DNA from: CAYXEN01 sp964464035
Lineage (GTDB): Bacteria > Krumholzibacteriota > Krumholzibacteriia > WVZY01
Direction: 5' to 3'
DNA: 28,779 nucleotides
Assembly: GCA_964464035.1 (NCBI GenBank)
Contig: CAYXEN010000031.1
Span: 1 to 28,779 of the forward strand
The translations under genes and the position numbers were made by a program. Of this stretch, positions 1-7,085 are shown in pieces (position 1 is the first letter of the stretch; the number at the start of each line of letters is the position of its first letter). Below the pieces are notes generated by a model. That model saw nothing but the letters and a program-made list of their open reading frames with translations. It made no database searches and had not been told where the DNA came from.

Positions 1-176
1 GTCGCCCCGATGGCGTTCACGTGGACGACGTAGACGGTCTCCAATCCCATCACGGTATCGTACAGATTACAGTCTGTCGCACCCGGGTCCGAGAAGAGAC
101 CGATCGAACCGTTCTGCGCGAAGGCGAGGCTCGCGCTACAGAGCACGATCAGGGTTAGTAACAAAGCTTTTCTCAT
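1..176 (-). CDS. Secreted protein, N-terminal fragment (runs off the left edge)
   Basis: Translation from an ATG at 176 gives 58 residues starting MRKALLLTLIVLCSASLAFA, a typical Sec signal peptide (basic start, hydrophobic core, Ala-x-Ala before Gln). The mature part reads QNGSIGLFSDPGATDCNLYD and continues past position 1, so the protein is incomplete. A ribosome site AAAGGAG lies 8 nt before the ATG. I do not recognise a named domain in the visible piece. The Gly-Ser-Ile-Gly-Leu-Phe start and the early Cys resemble small exported proteins of FCB-type candidate phyla, but that is recollection, not a search. It is the third of three exported-protein genes on this strand and shares a leader motif with the second. 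Confidence 0.75.
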   Translation of the reverse strand, partial: MRKALLLTLIVLCSASLAFAQNGSIGLFSDPGATDCNLYDTVMGLETVYVVHVNAIGA

Positions 177-336
177 TATGTGACTCCTTTGCTATTGCAA
201 ATCGAAGGTCCAGATTCATGCAACTTCCGAGTCGCCGAAAAGGAGCAAATCGAAGCACAGTCCCGGTGCGAAGGCGGTTCCTCCATGCTTCGCTTGCTCT
301 TGCAAACCAGTGGCATCACCTCCTTCGAACCGCGGT

Positions 337-386
337 GGCTGGATGAACCTGCTTTTGGATGAACCCCAGGGCCGGCTCATCCAGCC
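337..386 (-). other. Inverted repeat with alternative pairing after a secreted-protein gene
   Basis: GGCTGGATGA at 337-346 is matched perfectly by TCATCCAGCC at 377-386. TGGATGAACC also occurs twice on the plus strand, at 340-349 and 356-365. On the minus strand the element at 386-377 can therefore pair with either downstream copy. It lies just after the stop of the gene ending at 404 and before the gene starting at 176. No T-run follows, so it is not a standard terminator. It could be an mRNA-stabilising hairpin. Confidence 0.45.
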
Positions 387-403
387 GATATATTCACTTC
401 GAC

Positions 404-952
404 CTACTCGTCATAAAGAGCCTTGACTCCGCCCCAGGTGGTGTTCTCGACGGGAACATTCGTCGGACAGAAGATCGAGGTCATTCCGATTCCGTAGACG
501 AAAGCGTTGTCGGGATACCTGGTCGCCCGCAGATAGCCGGACACCGGGTTGGGCACCACTACCAGGGGCGTGTCGGGATTACAAGCGTCGCAACGGAAAG
601 TCACCGTCGCGAGAAGGATCGGGAAGAAACCGTTCTGAGGAAGACTGAACACCTGCGATATGCCGCCGTCTGCCAGCTTGGTGTTGCCAATCTGCAAATC
701 AGATGCGTAGGTTTCCCCTATCCACGTTATTCCTGCCGGATAATCGATCGCATACTCGATACCCACCAGGAACATGTTGAAGTTTTTCGCGACGACGTAG
801 CCCTGGCCGAACTGACCGACGGAACACGTATAGGTCTGTGAACCGTACCCGCCATCGAAGAACATCTGAACGTTCGGCGTCTGGGCGCTCACCATGGGCG
901 CGGCAAAAGCCAGCAGGGTGATCGCCGCAAAAACAGCGAGAACTTTTTTCAT
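404..952 (-). CDS. Secreted protein, possibly cohesin-like fold
   Basis: 182 residues. Residues 1-23 (MKKVLAVFAAITLLAFAAPMVSA) are a clear Sec signal peptide ending Val-Ser-Ala before Gln. The start ATG at 952 has AAAGGAG upstream. The mature protein is rich in beta-strand-like alternation (FLVGIEYAIDYPAGITWIG, ILLATVTFRCDACNPD) and has four cysteines, suggesting an extracytoplasmic beta-sandwich with disulfides. The pattern of a hydrophobic strand, then a 'D-Y-P' turn and a later 'a-T-V-T-F' strand is reminiscent of cohesin domains, and a dockerin-type protein is encoded directly upstream. That link is inference and needs a profile search. No catalytic motif is visible. It sits 75 nt after the dockerin gene and may share its transcript. 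Confidence 0.7.
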   Translation of the reverse strand: MKKVLAVFAAITLLAFAAPMVSAQTPNVQMFFDGGYGSQTYTCSVGQFGQGYVVAKNFNMFLVGIEYAIDYPAGITWIGETYASDLQIGNTKLADGGISQVFSLPQNGFFPILLATVTFRCDACNPDTPLVVVPNPVSGYLRATRYPDNAFVYGIGMTSIFCPTNVPVENTTWGGVKALYDE

Positions 953-1027
953 AGCTTGACTCCTTTCAATGCAAATCCAAAGCAGCTCAAACAGAAGGAG
1001 TTCTCAGCTACTCCGGTCCGGCACCGC

Positions 1028-1648
1028 TCAGTTGCAAGCGTGTCCGTTGTGAAGACCGTAGGTTGAGAAATCTTGCAGGTTGACTGCGCCCGAGCAGTCG
1101 AAATCCGCGCACGGGTCGGTCATCGCGTTGGGCGGATACTGAGCGCCGAACAGAGCGAAGTCCAGCAAGTTGACAACGAGATCTCCATTCATGTCCGGGC
1201 TGCGCACGCTGATCGTGCTGAGGCAAATCCCCGGGCAGCCGATGACGAAACCTTGAACGACGACATTCAAGCCGTCGGCGCATCCGCCGGCCGCGATGTC
1301 GCCGCCTATAGTGGTCTGCCCATTGGCATCCGTCGCTGCGTCTGCATTGGAAGAGCCGGAGCCTCCACAGAGAACCATGTTATTGTTCGGATCGCAATCG
1401 ACCAGCCAGAAATCCGAAGCGGGAATGCCTTCGATGCCGACTCCGCCGCCGTCGTTGACGGTCACGGAAATCGTAGCACCCTTGGCGGACAACTGATCGC
1501 CGTCACCCGCGGGGCAAACGACGATACAGCCTCCCGCAGTGGAAGCCGTCGACTGGCAAGGATCGATGATTCCCCCGAAGGCTACTCCAGCCACCAAAAG
1601 AACTGCAGCTGATACCACTGAGAGAATAGCCACTTTTCCTTTGAACAT
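1028..1648 (-). CDS. Secreted dockerin-type protein
   Basis: 206 residues with an N-terminal signal sequence (MFKGKVAILSVVSAAVLLVA, cleavage near AFG-G). Residues about 30-145 form a Gly/Asp/Cys-rich Ig-like region with paired cysteines. The C-terminal 55 residues hold two dockerin-like half repeats: DMNGDLVVNLLDF and DFDCSGAVNLQDF, each with the Asp-x-(Asn/Cys)-x-(Asp/Gly)...Val-Asn-x-x-Asp calcium-loop pattern. Dockerin modules dock onto cohesins or act as calcium-stabilised tails on exported proteins; the partner here is not proven. The ATG at 1648 has a strong GGAGGTGT ribosome site. A sigma70 promoter lies about 140 nt upstream and the leader contains a hairpin and a second ribosome-site copy. 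Confidence 0.75.
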   Translation of the reverse strand: MFKGKVAILSVVSAAVLLVAGVAFGGIIDPCQSTASTAGGCIVVCPAGDGDQLSAKGATISVTVNDGGGVGIEGIPASDFWLVDCDPNNNMVLCGGSGSSNADAATDANGQTTIGGDIAAGGCADGLNVVVQGFVIGCPGICLSTISVRSPDMNGDLVVNLLDFALFGAQYPPNAMTDPCADFDCSGAVNLQDFSTYGLHNGHACN

Positions 1649-1681
1649 TCCTACACCTCCAAAAAGTTTGGAATGAACTTA

Positions 1682-1705
1682 GCAGTGCAAAAAAACGCGC
1701 ACTGC
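1682..1705 (-). promoter_or_regulatory. Leader hairpin of the dockerin-gene mRNA
   Basis: On the minus strand GCAGTGC, a 10-nt loop GCGTTTTTTT and GCACTGC form a perfect 7-bp hairpin in the 5' leader, between the promoter at 1788-1817 and the start at 1648. A GGAGGTGT ribosome-site copy lies before it (1734-1741) and the functional one after it (1652-1659). The T-run sits in the loop rather than after the stem, so it is not an intrinsic terminator. Role unknown. Confidence 0.45.
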
Positions 1706-1787
1706 ACCTCTAGTTTGAAAGCAGGGGCTGGAAACACCTCCTTCCACCGTTGATTTATTGATGCTACTCCTTACTCGACTGGAAGTG

Positions 1788-1817
1788 ATTATATCATAGA
1801 ATCCTTTCAAAAGTCAA
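1788..1817 (-). promoter_or_regulatory. Sigma70-type promoter for the dockerin gene
   Basis: Read on the minus strand: -35 TTGACT (1817-1812), an 18-nt spacer, and a perfect -10 TATAAT (1793-1788). Transcription would start near 1780, giving a leader of about 130 nt. It lies in an AT-rich patch within otherwise GC-rich DNA. This is one of the best promoter matches in the window. Confidence 0.75.
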
Positions 1818-1940
1818 TATTTATATCCGTTAGGCCGCGCCGGAACCGGCCGATCCGGGGTTCCTCGGCCCGGGCGGCGGTATTTCCCGCCATCTCTCTT
1901 GGTCACAATGAGTTATCTCTTAGAGGGAGTGAAGATGTGA

Positions 1941-2017
1941 TGGTGGGCGAAACAGGACTTGAACCTGTGACCTCCTGCTTGTAAGGCAGGCGCTCTAGCC
2001 GGCTGAGCTATTCGCCC
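1941..2017 (-). tRNA. tRNA-Val (anticodon UAC)
   Basis: The minus strand from 2017 to 1941 folds as a complete cloverleaf. The acceptor stem GGGCGAA pairs with TTCGCCC, the D arm holds AGCTC...GAGC, the anticodon stem CCTGC/GCAGG carries the loop CTTACAA, and the T arm holds GGTTCAAGTCC. Anticodon TAC reads valine GUA codons. The discriminator is A and CCA is encoded (1943-1941). Its 5' end lies 6 nt after the stop codon of the small membrane gene at 2024-2185, so it may be cut from a shared transcript. No strong independent promoter is visible in the short gap. Confidence 0.95.
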
Positions 2018-2023
2018 TTCGTT

Positions 2024-2185
2024 TCAGAGGAAAGACACGGGAATCAGCACGCAATAACCGAGAACGAGCAGAATGGGCGCGATCGTGATATCGTTCGTTG
2101 CAAGCAGGACGAATCCCACTACGATCGCAACCAAGCCCGCTCCGAAAAGTTTCCAATTGAACCTTGCATCTCTGTCGGCCGTCAT
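2024..2185 (-). CDS. Small membrane protein, 53 residues
   Basis: Reading the minus strand from an ATG at 2185 gives 53 residues with a polar start (MTADRDARFNWKLFG) and two hydrophobic segments, roughly residues 15-29 and 34-52, separated by a short TNDIT turn. It resembles the two-helix hairpin proteins of about 55-60 residues seen in many FCB-group genomes, including the LVLGY...LIP pattern in the second helix; no function is known to me. The ribosome site is weak (GAGAGA). The stop is only 6 nt from tRNA-Val, and larE ends 85 nt upstream of its start. The open frame, hydropathy and position argue for a real gene, although it is short. Confidence 0.65.
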   Translation of the reverse strand: MTADRDARFNWKLFGAGLVAIVVGFVLLATNDITIAPILLVLGYCVLIPVSFL

Positions 2186-2270
2186 ATCGTCTCTCTATCC
2201 CACGTTGAACCCTGCCGGGAGAGTAACGGCAATTCGTTCGGCTGTCAACATCTCTCCCGCCCGCCGCATG

Positions 2271-3155
2271 CTATCCGCTCGTTCGTTTCGGACCGTCTTC
2301 TCCGCCACGCGTCGACGTACCGCCGGGCCCGATACCAGCGGCTTCGTTGAGCCTCCCGGAGGCGAATCCCTCGAGATCCACCGCCACGTACTTGAAACCG
2401 GCGCCCTTTATCTTTCTCACCAGCTCGTCGACGTCCCCGCGGTCCATCAACTCCCGGGCGTCTCTCAAGGGAAGCTCCACCCTCGCCACGTCGCCGTGGT
2501 GCCTGACGCGACAGACCTTGAAGCCGGCGTCTCTCAAGACGTCCTCGGCGGCTTCGACCTGTTCGAGTTTCCTGTCGTCTATGGGTTCGAAGTAGGGTAT
2601 GCGCGAAGCGAGGCAGGGAGCGGCGGGCTTGTCCCAGATCTCCAGGGAAAGGCTCTTCGCCAGGGCGCGGATCTCTTTCTTGCCCAGCCCGGCTTCCGCC
2701 AACGGGGCCACCACGCCGGTCTCCTCGGCGGCCCTGCCGCCCGGGCGATAGTCGCCCTCGTCGTCGCGGTTGGCGCCGTAGGCGACGTACCGGAACCCTT
2801 CTTTCGCCGCGACCTCCCTCATCTTGTTGAAGAGCTCCGACTTGCAGTAGTAGCACCTGTCGGGATCGTTTCGCCGGTAGTTCTCGTCGAGGATCTCCTC
2901 TGTCTCTATGACGGCGTGAGGGATCCCGTGGCGGCGGAGAAAACGGAGGCCTTCCTCCCGCTCGCGCGAGGCGAGCGAGGGCGATACCCCGATGACCGCC
3001 TTCATCCTATTTCCCAGGACCTTCCACGCGCAGTAGGCGAGCAGGGCCGAATCGACCCCGCCCGAGAAGGCCACGGCCATGGAACCGTAACCCCTGAGCA
3101 CCGCTTCGAGCCTCCCGGCGGCGCCGTCCGGGTTCTTCGTATCCTTGTCGATCAC
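2271..3155 (-). CDS. larE: LarE, ATP-dependent sacrificial sulfur transferase
   Basis: 294 residues. LarE adenylylates the pyridinium dicarboxylate mononucleotide and donates sulfur from its own cysteine to build the nickel-pincer cofactor of lactate racemase and related enzymes. Visible signatures are the PP-loop SGGVDS at residues 31-36, the RCYYCK motif at 100-105, and PCLASR at 180-185. Cys181 in the last motif matches the sacrificial cysteine of characterised LarE proteins. Length fits the family (about 270-290), with a low-complexity Gly/Arg tail after residue 270. It overlaps the mltG stop by 4 nt (ATGA-type coupling). No larA, larB or larC is present in the window, so the recipient pathway is elsewhere or the family member serves another thiolation. 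Confidence 0.9.
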   Translation of the reverse strand: MIDKDTKNPDGAAGRLEAVLRGYGSMAVAFSGGVDSALLAYCAWKVLGNRMKAVIGVSPSLASREREEGLRFLRRHGIPHAVIETEEILDENYRRNDPDRCYYCKSELFNKMREVAAKEGFRYVAYGANRDDEGDYRPGGRAAEETGVVAPLAEAGLGKKEIRALAKSLSLEIWDKPAAPCLASRIPYFEPIDDRKLEQVEAAEDVLRDAGFKVCRVRHHGDVARVELPLRDARELMDRGDVDELVRKIKGAGFKYVAVDLEGFASGRLNEAAGIGPGGTSTRGGEDGPKRTSG

Positions 3156-4174
3156 GGCTCTTCCTTCCTCGATGCGCTCTTGAGCTTTCTTACGCGGGAG
3201 ACGGCGGCGAGATGCTCCCTGAGCGTCATTGAAAATATATGCCCGCCGTCGCCGCGCGCAACAAAATAGAGCGCCCGGCTGTCGGGGTCGGGATAGAGGG
3301 CCGCCTTTATGGATGCGAGCCCCGGGTTGCAGATGGGACCGGGGGGCAGGCCCGCGTGGAGGTACGTGTTGTACCGGGAGGGAAAAGCGAGGTCTTTCTT
3401 GAACAGCCTGCTCCTGTGCCCGCCCATCGCGTAGGCCACGGTCGGGTCCGCTTCCAGCTTCATGCCCCGCCGGAGGCGGTTGTGATAGACAGCCGACACG
3501 AGCGGCCTCTCCTCGGGCAGGCGGGTCTCGGCCTCTATTATTGAGGCGAGAGTGAGGACCTCGTGCAGGTTCATGTGCAAGTCGTCAGCCCTGGCCCGCA
3601 TCGAGTCGTCGAAAACGGATCTCAAGCGCGAGACCATCACGCCCGCCGCCTCGTCCACGCTCATCCCCCAGGGGATGATGTAGGTGTCGGGAAAGAGGTA
3701 TCCCTCCAGCCCGGGAGCCTGCAACTCGAACTTCTCGGCCGCTTCCCTGCTCCCCGCGAAGGAGACGAACGCGGCCGAATCGATGCCGGCTTCCTCGAGC
3801 ACCCCCGCGACTTTCCGCAGCGTGAAACCTTCCGGGATCGTGACGGTGACCTTGAAGACGTCACCCTGCACGAGCCTCCTTATAATAGTGGAAGGACGCT
3901 CGCCGACGACCACGCGATACGTGCCGGCGTTCACCCCGCGGTCGAGGCGCGTAAGCTCGGCATAGAGACTTACCAGGCGGGGATGCGTTATCAGCCCCTC
4001 GCGCGAGAGGCCGCCGATGATCTTCTCGAAGGAATCGCCCTTGTCGACGGTCACGAGAACCGTCCTGCCGCGGTCACGCTGAGGGGGATAATAGAGTGCG
4101 CCGAGCAGCATCCCCGCAAGGAGGCTGCCCGCGAGAAAGAGGATGACGGCCGGGACAAGGAGGATTCTTCGCAA
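3152..4174 (-). CDS. mltG: MltG, endolytic murein transglycosylase
   Basis: MltG is an inner-membrane lytic transglycosylase that cleaves nascent glycan strands and limits their length. I place the start at a TTG at 4174, preceded by AAGGAAGG, giving 340 residues, the usual size. Upstream in-frame sequence to 4267 is GC-rich and contains the palindrome ACCGGCCGGT, so it is less likely to be coding. Residues 4-27 are the membrane anchor. A LysM-like/YceG region follows, then the family signature LASIIEAET near residues 209-217 with the catalytic Glu, YHNRL, ADPTVAYA and YNTYLHAGLPPGPICNPG. It sits between ruvX and larE; the ruvX-mltG pairing is common in bacteria. Confidence 0.9.
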   Translation of the reverse strand: MRRILLVPAVILFLAGSLLAGMLLGALYYPPQRDRGRTVLVTVDKGDSFEKIIGGLSREGLITHPRLVSLYAELTRLDRGVNAGTYRVVVGERPSTIIRRLVQGDVFKVTVTIPEGFTLRKVAGVLEEAGIDSAAFVSFAGSREAAEKFELQAPGLEGYLFPDTYIIPWGMSVDEAAGVMVSRLRSVFDDSMRARADDLHMNLHEVLTLASIIEAETRLPEERPLVSAVYHNRLRRGMKLEADPTVAYAMGGHRSRLFKKDLAFPSRYNTYLHAGLPPGPICNPGLASIKAALYPDPDSRALYFVARGDGGHIFSMTLREHLAAVSRVRKLKSASRKEEP

Positions 4175-4275
4175 ATCGCCTTCCTTCGCTTGTGCTGACG
4201 TATCCTGGACTCGATCCGGGCTTTCCGGCGGTCGGCCGCACCCGCGGGCCCACCGGCCGGTGCCCAAGAAAAATC

Positions 4276-4692
4276 TCAGCCGCCGCCTTTGAAATCAAGA
4301 TAATTCTGCAGGATGAGCACCGCCGATATCCTGTCCACGGCCCCCTTGCCGGCCCTGCTTCCCCTGAGTACCCTCTCGGCCTGCGCGCTCGAGAACCTCT
4401 CGTCCCAGAGCGTGACTCTTACGCCCAGGGCGTTCGATATCTTGGCGGCCAGGCTCTCGGCTCTCCTCGCCGAGGGTCCCTTGTCTCCGCTCAACGAGAG
4501 GGGCAGGCCGACGACTATCTCTTCGATATCGTAGCGCTCCACGAGAGCCCTGATGTGCTCCATGAGGCGGCCGCGGCTGCGATCGAAGGTGTCGAGACCC
4601 TGGGCGGTCAGGCCCAGCTCGTCGCTCACGGCGAAGCCCACGCGCCTTTCCCCGGGGTCGATCCCCAATATTCTTTTCGGCTTCCGATCCAT
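4276..4692 (-). CDS. ruvX: RuvX/YqgF, RNase H-fold Holliday-junction resolvase-like nuclease
   Basis: 138 residues, matching the family. YqgF/RuvX proteins have an RNase H fold; they act in processing of 16S rRNA 3' ends and in Holliday-junction resolution in different species. Visible features are GIDPGERRVG at residues 10-19 with the first catalytic Asp, VVGLPLSLSG with the conserved Gly-Leu-Pro, the WDERFSSAQAER motif, and VDRISAVLILQNYL near the end with the last acidic residue. All are intact. The gene begins 10 nt after the rsbU-like stop and lies directly upstream of mltG, so co-transcription is likely. Confidence 0.93.
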   Translation of the reverse strand: MDRKPKRILGIDPGERRVGFAVSDELGLTAQGLDTFDRSRGRLMEHIRALVERYDIEEIVVGLPLSLSGDKGPSARRAESLAAKISNALGVRVTLWDERFSSAQAERVLRGSRAGKGAVDRISAVLILQNYLDFKGGG

Positions 4693-4702
4693 TGCGGTGA
4701 TG

Positions 4703-6988
4703 CTATCCCTCCCCGCCCGAACGCGCGCATCGTTTGAGAACGAGCACGGTCAGGTCGTCCTGTACGTCCGACTCCTTCGAGAACGTCTTCACCTCGTCTA
4801 TCATGATCCTGCAAAGAGAGCTCGCCGGATGATGGGCATGCCTGCTCACGAGCTCGATGAGGCGCTCCTCGCCGAAGAAATCCTCGCCGGCCGGGGCCTC
4901 GGTCAGGCCGTCCGTGTACAGCACGAGGTTCGCCCCGTCGGGCAGGGATTGCACGTGCTCCTCGTACGGGAACTCGCTCACGCACCCCAGCACCATTCCT
5001 CCCTCGCCGAGCCTCTTGACCCCGGCGCCGTTCGTCATGATCGGGTAATCGTGCCCCGCGTTGCAGTATCTCAGTTCGCCGGTCACGAGATCGATCACCG
5101 CGTAGAACAAGGTCGCGAACTGCTCGGGCGCGGTGCTTGTGAAGAGAAGCTTGTTGATCCGGGAGATCATCTCCTTCGGGCGGCATTGGACGTCCTTGTT
5201 CGACCTCACCGCGGCGTGCAACGTGGCGACCAGGAGCGCGGCGGGAACGCCCTTGCCGGAAACGTCCGCCACCGCCACGGCCAGTCTGCGATCGTCGATC
5301 AGCGTGAAATCATAGTAGTCGCCGCCCACGTACCTGCTGGGCACGGTGAGTGCGTGAAGGTCGTAGCCGGGAATCGAAGGAGGCTCGTCGGGCAAGAGGC
5401 GCGCCTGGATCGCCCTCGCCAGCTTGAGTTCCTCTTCCATCACCTCTTTCTCGACGCTTTCGCGCAGCAACCTTATGTTCTCGCTCGCGACGCTTATCTC
5501 GCCGGCCAACACCGAGAGGAGCGAGAGTTCCTCCGTGGTGAAACGGGTTCCGTACCCCTTCTCTCCGAGCGCCAGGTATCCCACGCACCGCTCGTCCTTG
5601 AAGAGTGGAACCATGACGGCGAAGTTCTCGAGCAGCTCCGGATCGAGGAATGCGAGCTCATCAGTGTCTTGGTCACCGGCGGCCCGATGTTTCTTGCGGC
5701 GAAGCGCCCTCTTCGAGGCCTTCTTCTTGATTTTCTGCAATTCCGCCGTCCTGACCGGGCCGGAGATCTCGGCGAGGAAGGCTCGGAGCCGCTCGGTCCG
5801 GCCGGAGTCGTCCAGCGCCGCGTCGAAGAAGCGGAGACTCATCGATCCCACTCCCATGATCTCGGCGACTCCCCGCCGAAGTATCTCTTCGAGCTGCGTC
5901 ATGTCGGTCGCGCCGATGAGTCTCGCTCCCAGGGACTTGAACATGTCTATCACGTCTTCCCTGCCGCGAAGGATGATCCTTTCGAGCGTCTCCTCCATCT
6001 TTATGAGGACCGGCTGAAAGGATACGATCGTGAGGATCACGAATCCGGTCTCCAGGGCCCTCCGGCCGGACGCGCTGTAACTTCCGAAAAAGGCCCCGAT
6101 CGGCTTGACCACCACGAGGTAGAGCAGCGCGAAGGTGACGGCCGCGGCCCCGTAGAGCACTATCTTGCGAAGCACGAACCTGATCCCGAGGAGATTCTGC
6201 CTCACGACCGCGTATCCCACCGCTCCCCCTCCGGCGAGGAGAGAGGCGTCCGTCAGCGGAAGATCGAAGTGAGCGGGCAGCGACTGTCCCATGGCCAGGG
6301 GAGCGACCTTGTCGAAAACGTAGATGATCGTACTGACCGAAAGCCCCGCCAGGACCGTTCTCGCCTGCCTTGCCGTTTGCGGCGCGATCAACCTCCTGCG
6401 CTTGCGCGCGATGATGGCCAGCCCGAAGGCGGCGAATACCATGTTCACCAGCGAGAAGAGCTCGCGGTGGAGTTTCACCAAGAGAGAGGCGAGAATCGAC
6501 GCCAGGTTGCTGATACCCGCGAAGGCGAGCTTGCCCTTCTCCCCGGGCAACGAGGTATGGGCGCTGATATGGCTGTAGAACTGGTCCAGCAGGTGCGAAG
6601 GTCCCCCGGCCAGCATTATCACCACGAGGTGCATTATGTGCGGCAGGAAGATGAGGAAGGCCACGTAGCCGTGTTTCTCGATGAAACGGTTTCCGCGGGG
6701 AAAGGTCAGGGCGAAGAGCAGAATGGCGGGAAAATAGAACTCCCAGAGGTACTCGAAGTTCTCCACCATGGACTTGTACACCACCGCGCCCTCTTTGAGC
6801 GTGTTCATCATTATGATGTTCACGGCGCTGAGGATGGGACCGATTCCGCAGAAAAACAGTATGAGCGCGGTGGAACGGGTGCCGGGGCCGCTTCCGCCCA
6901 TGCGGAGAATCGTGAGACCGAGGAAGAATATGAAACTCCCTGATACCAGGTACGCTGCGCCTATGATGAGATCGAAGGAAAAATGCAT
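4703..6988 (-). CDS. RsbU-like membrane PP2C serine phosphatase (7TM-GAF-SpoIIE)
   Basis: 761 residues in three parts. Residues 1-310 hold about seven to eight hydrophobic helices resembling the 7TM sensor region of some histidine kinases. Residues about 350-510 look like a GAF domain, containing an unusual Lys/Arg-rich stretch near 420-440. Residues about 520-755 are a SpoIIE-type PP2C phosphatase with GGDYYDF, DVSGKGVPAALL, CNAGHDYP, LYTDGLTEA and DDLTVLVLK, including the metal-binding aspartates. Such enzymes dephosphorylate an RsbV-type antagonist and so release a target from its RsbW-type kinase. Both partners are encoded directly upstream on the same strand. The ATG at 6988 has AAGGGGAG. 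The signal sensed is unknown. Confidence 0.9.
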   Translation of the reverse strand: MHFSFDLIIGAAYLVSGSFIFFLGLTILRMGGSGPGTRSTALILFFCGIGPILSAVNIIMMNTLKEGAVVYKSMVENFEYLWEFYFPAILLFALTFPRGNRFIEKHGYVAFLIFLPHIMHLVVIMLAGGPSHLLDQFYSHISAHTSLPGEKGKLAFAGISNLASILASLLVKLHRELFSLVNMVFAAFGLAIIARKRRRLIAPQTARQARTVLAGLSVSTIIYVFDKVAPLAMGQSLPAHFDLPLTDASLLAGGGAVGYAVVRQNLLGIRFVLRKIVLYGAAAVTFALLYLVVVKPIGAFFGSYSASGRRALETGFVILTIVSFQPVLIKMEETLERIILRGREDVIDMFKSLGARLIGATDMTQLEEILRRGVAEIMGVGSMSLRFFDAALDDSGRTERLRAFLAEISGPVRTAELQKIKKKASKRALRRKKHRAAGDQDTDELAFLDPELLENFAVMVPLFKDERCVGYLALGEKGYGTRFTTEELSLLSVLAGEISVASENIRLLRESVEKEVMEEELKLARAIQARLLPDEPPSIPGYDLHALTVPSRYVGGDYYDFTLIDDRRLAVAVADVSGKGVPAALLVATLHAAVRSNKDVQCRPKEMISRINKLLFTSTAPEQFATLFYAVIDLVTGELRYCNAGHDYPIMTNGAGVKRLGEGGMVLGCVSEFPYEEHVQSLPDGANLVLYTDGLTEAPAGEDFFGEERLIELVSRHAHHPASSLCRIMIDEVKTFSKESDVQDDLTVLVLKRCARSGGEG

Positions 6989-7085
6989 TCAACTCCCCTT
7001 GGGCATCACCCCGTTACAGAGATAATACGAGGGATCCAACCAGGAGTTCCAGCCGCCGGGCCCGCGAGCGGCCACCGGGAAGACT

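Noticed and set aside
1680..1705. Hairpin with T-run as an intrinsic terminator
   Set aside because: The T-run is inside the loop on the minus strand, not after the stem, and the element lies upstream of a gene start.
2073..3269. A 398-residue plus-strand open frame opposite larE
   Set aside because: It is antisense to a gene with complete LarE motifs, and its translation has no recognisable domain. High GC content creates such shadow frames.
4553..6943. A 796-residue plus-strand open frame opposite the RsbU-like phosphatase
   Set aside because: Antisense to a gene with intact phosphatase motifs; composition is rich in Arg, His and Glu with no domain, typical of a GC-driven shadow.
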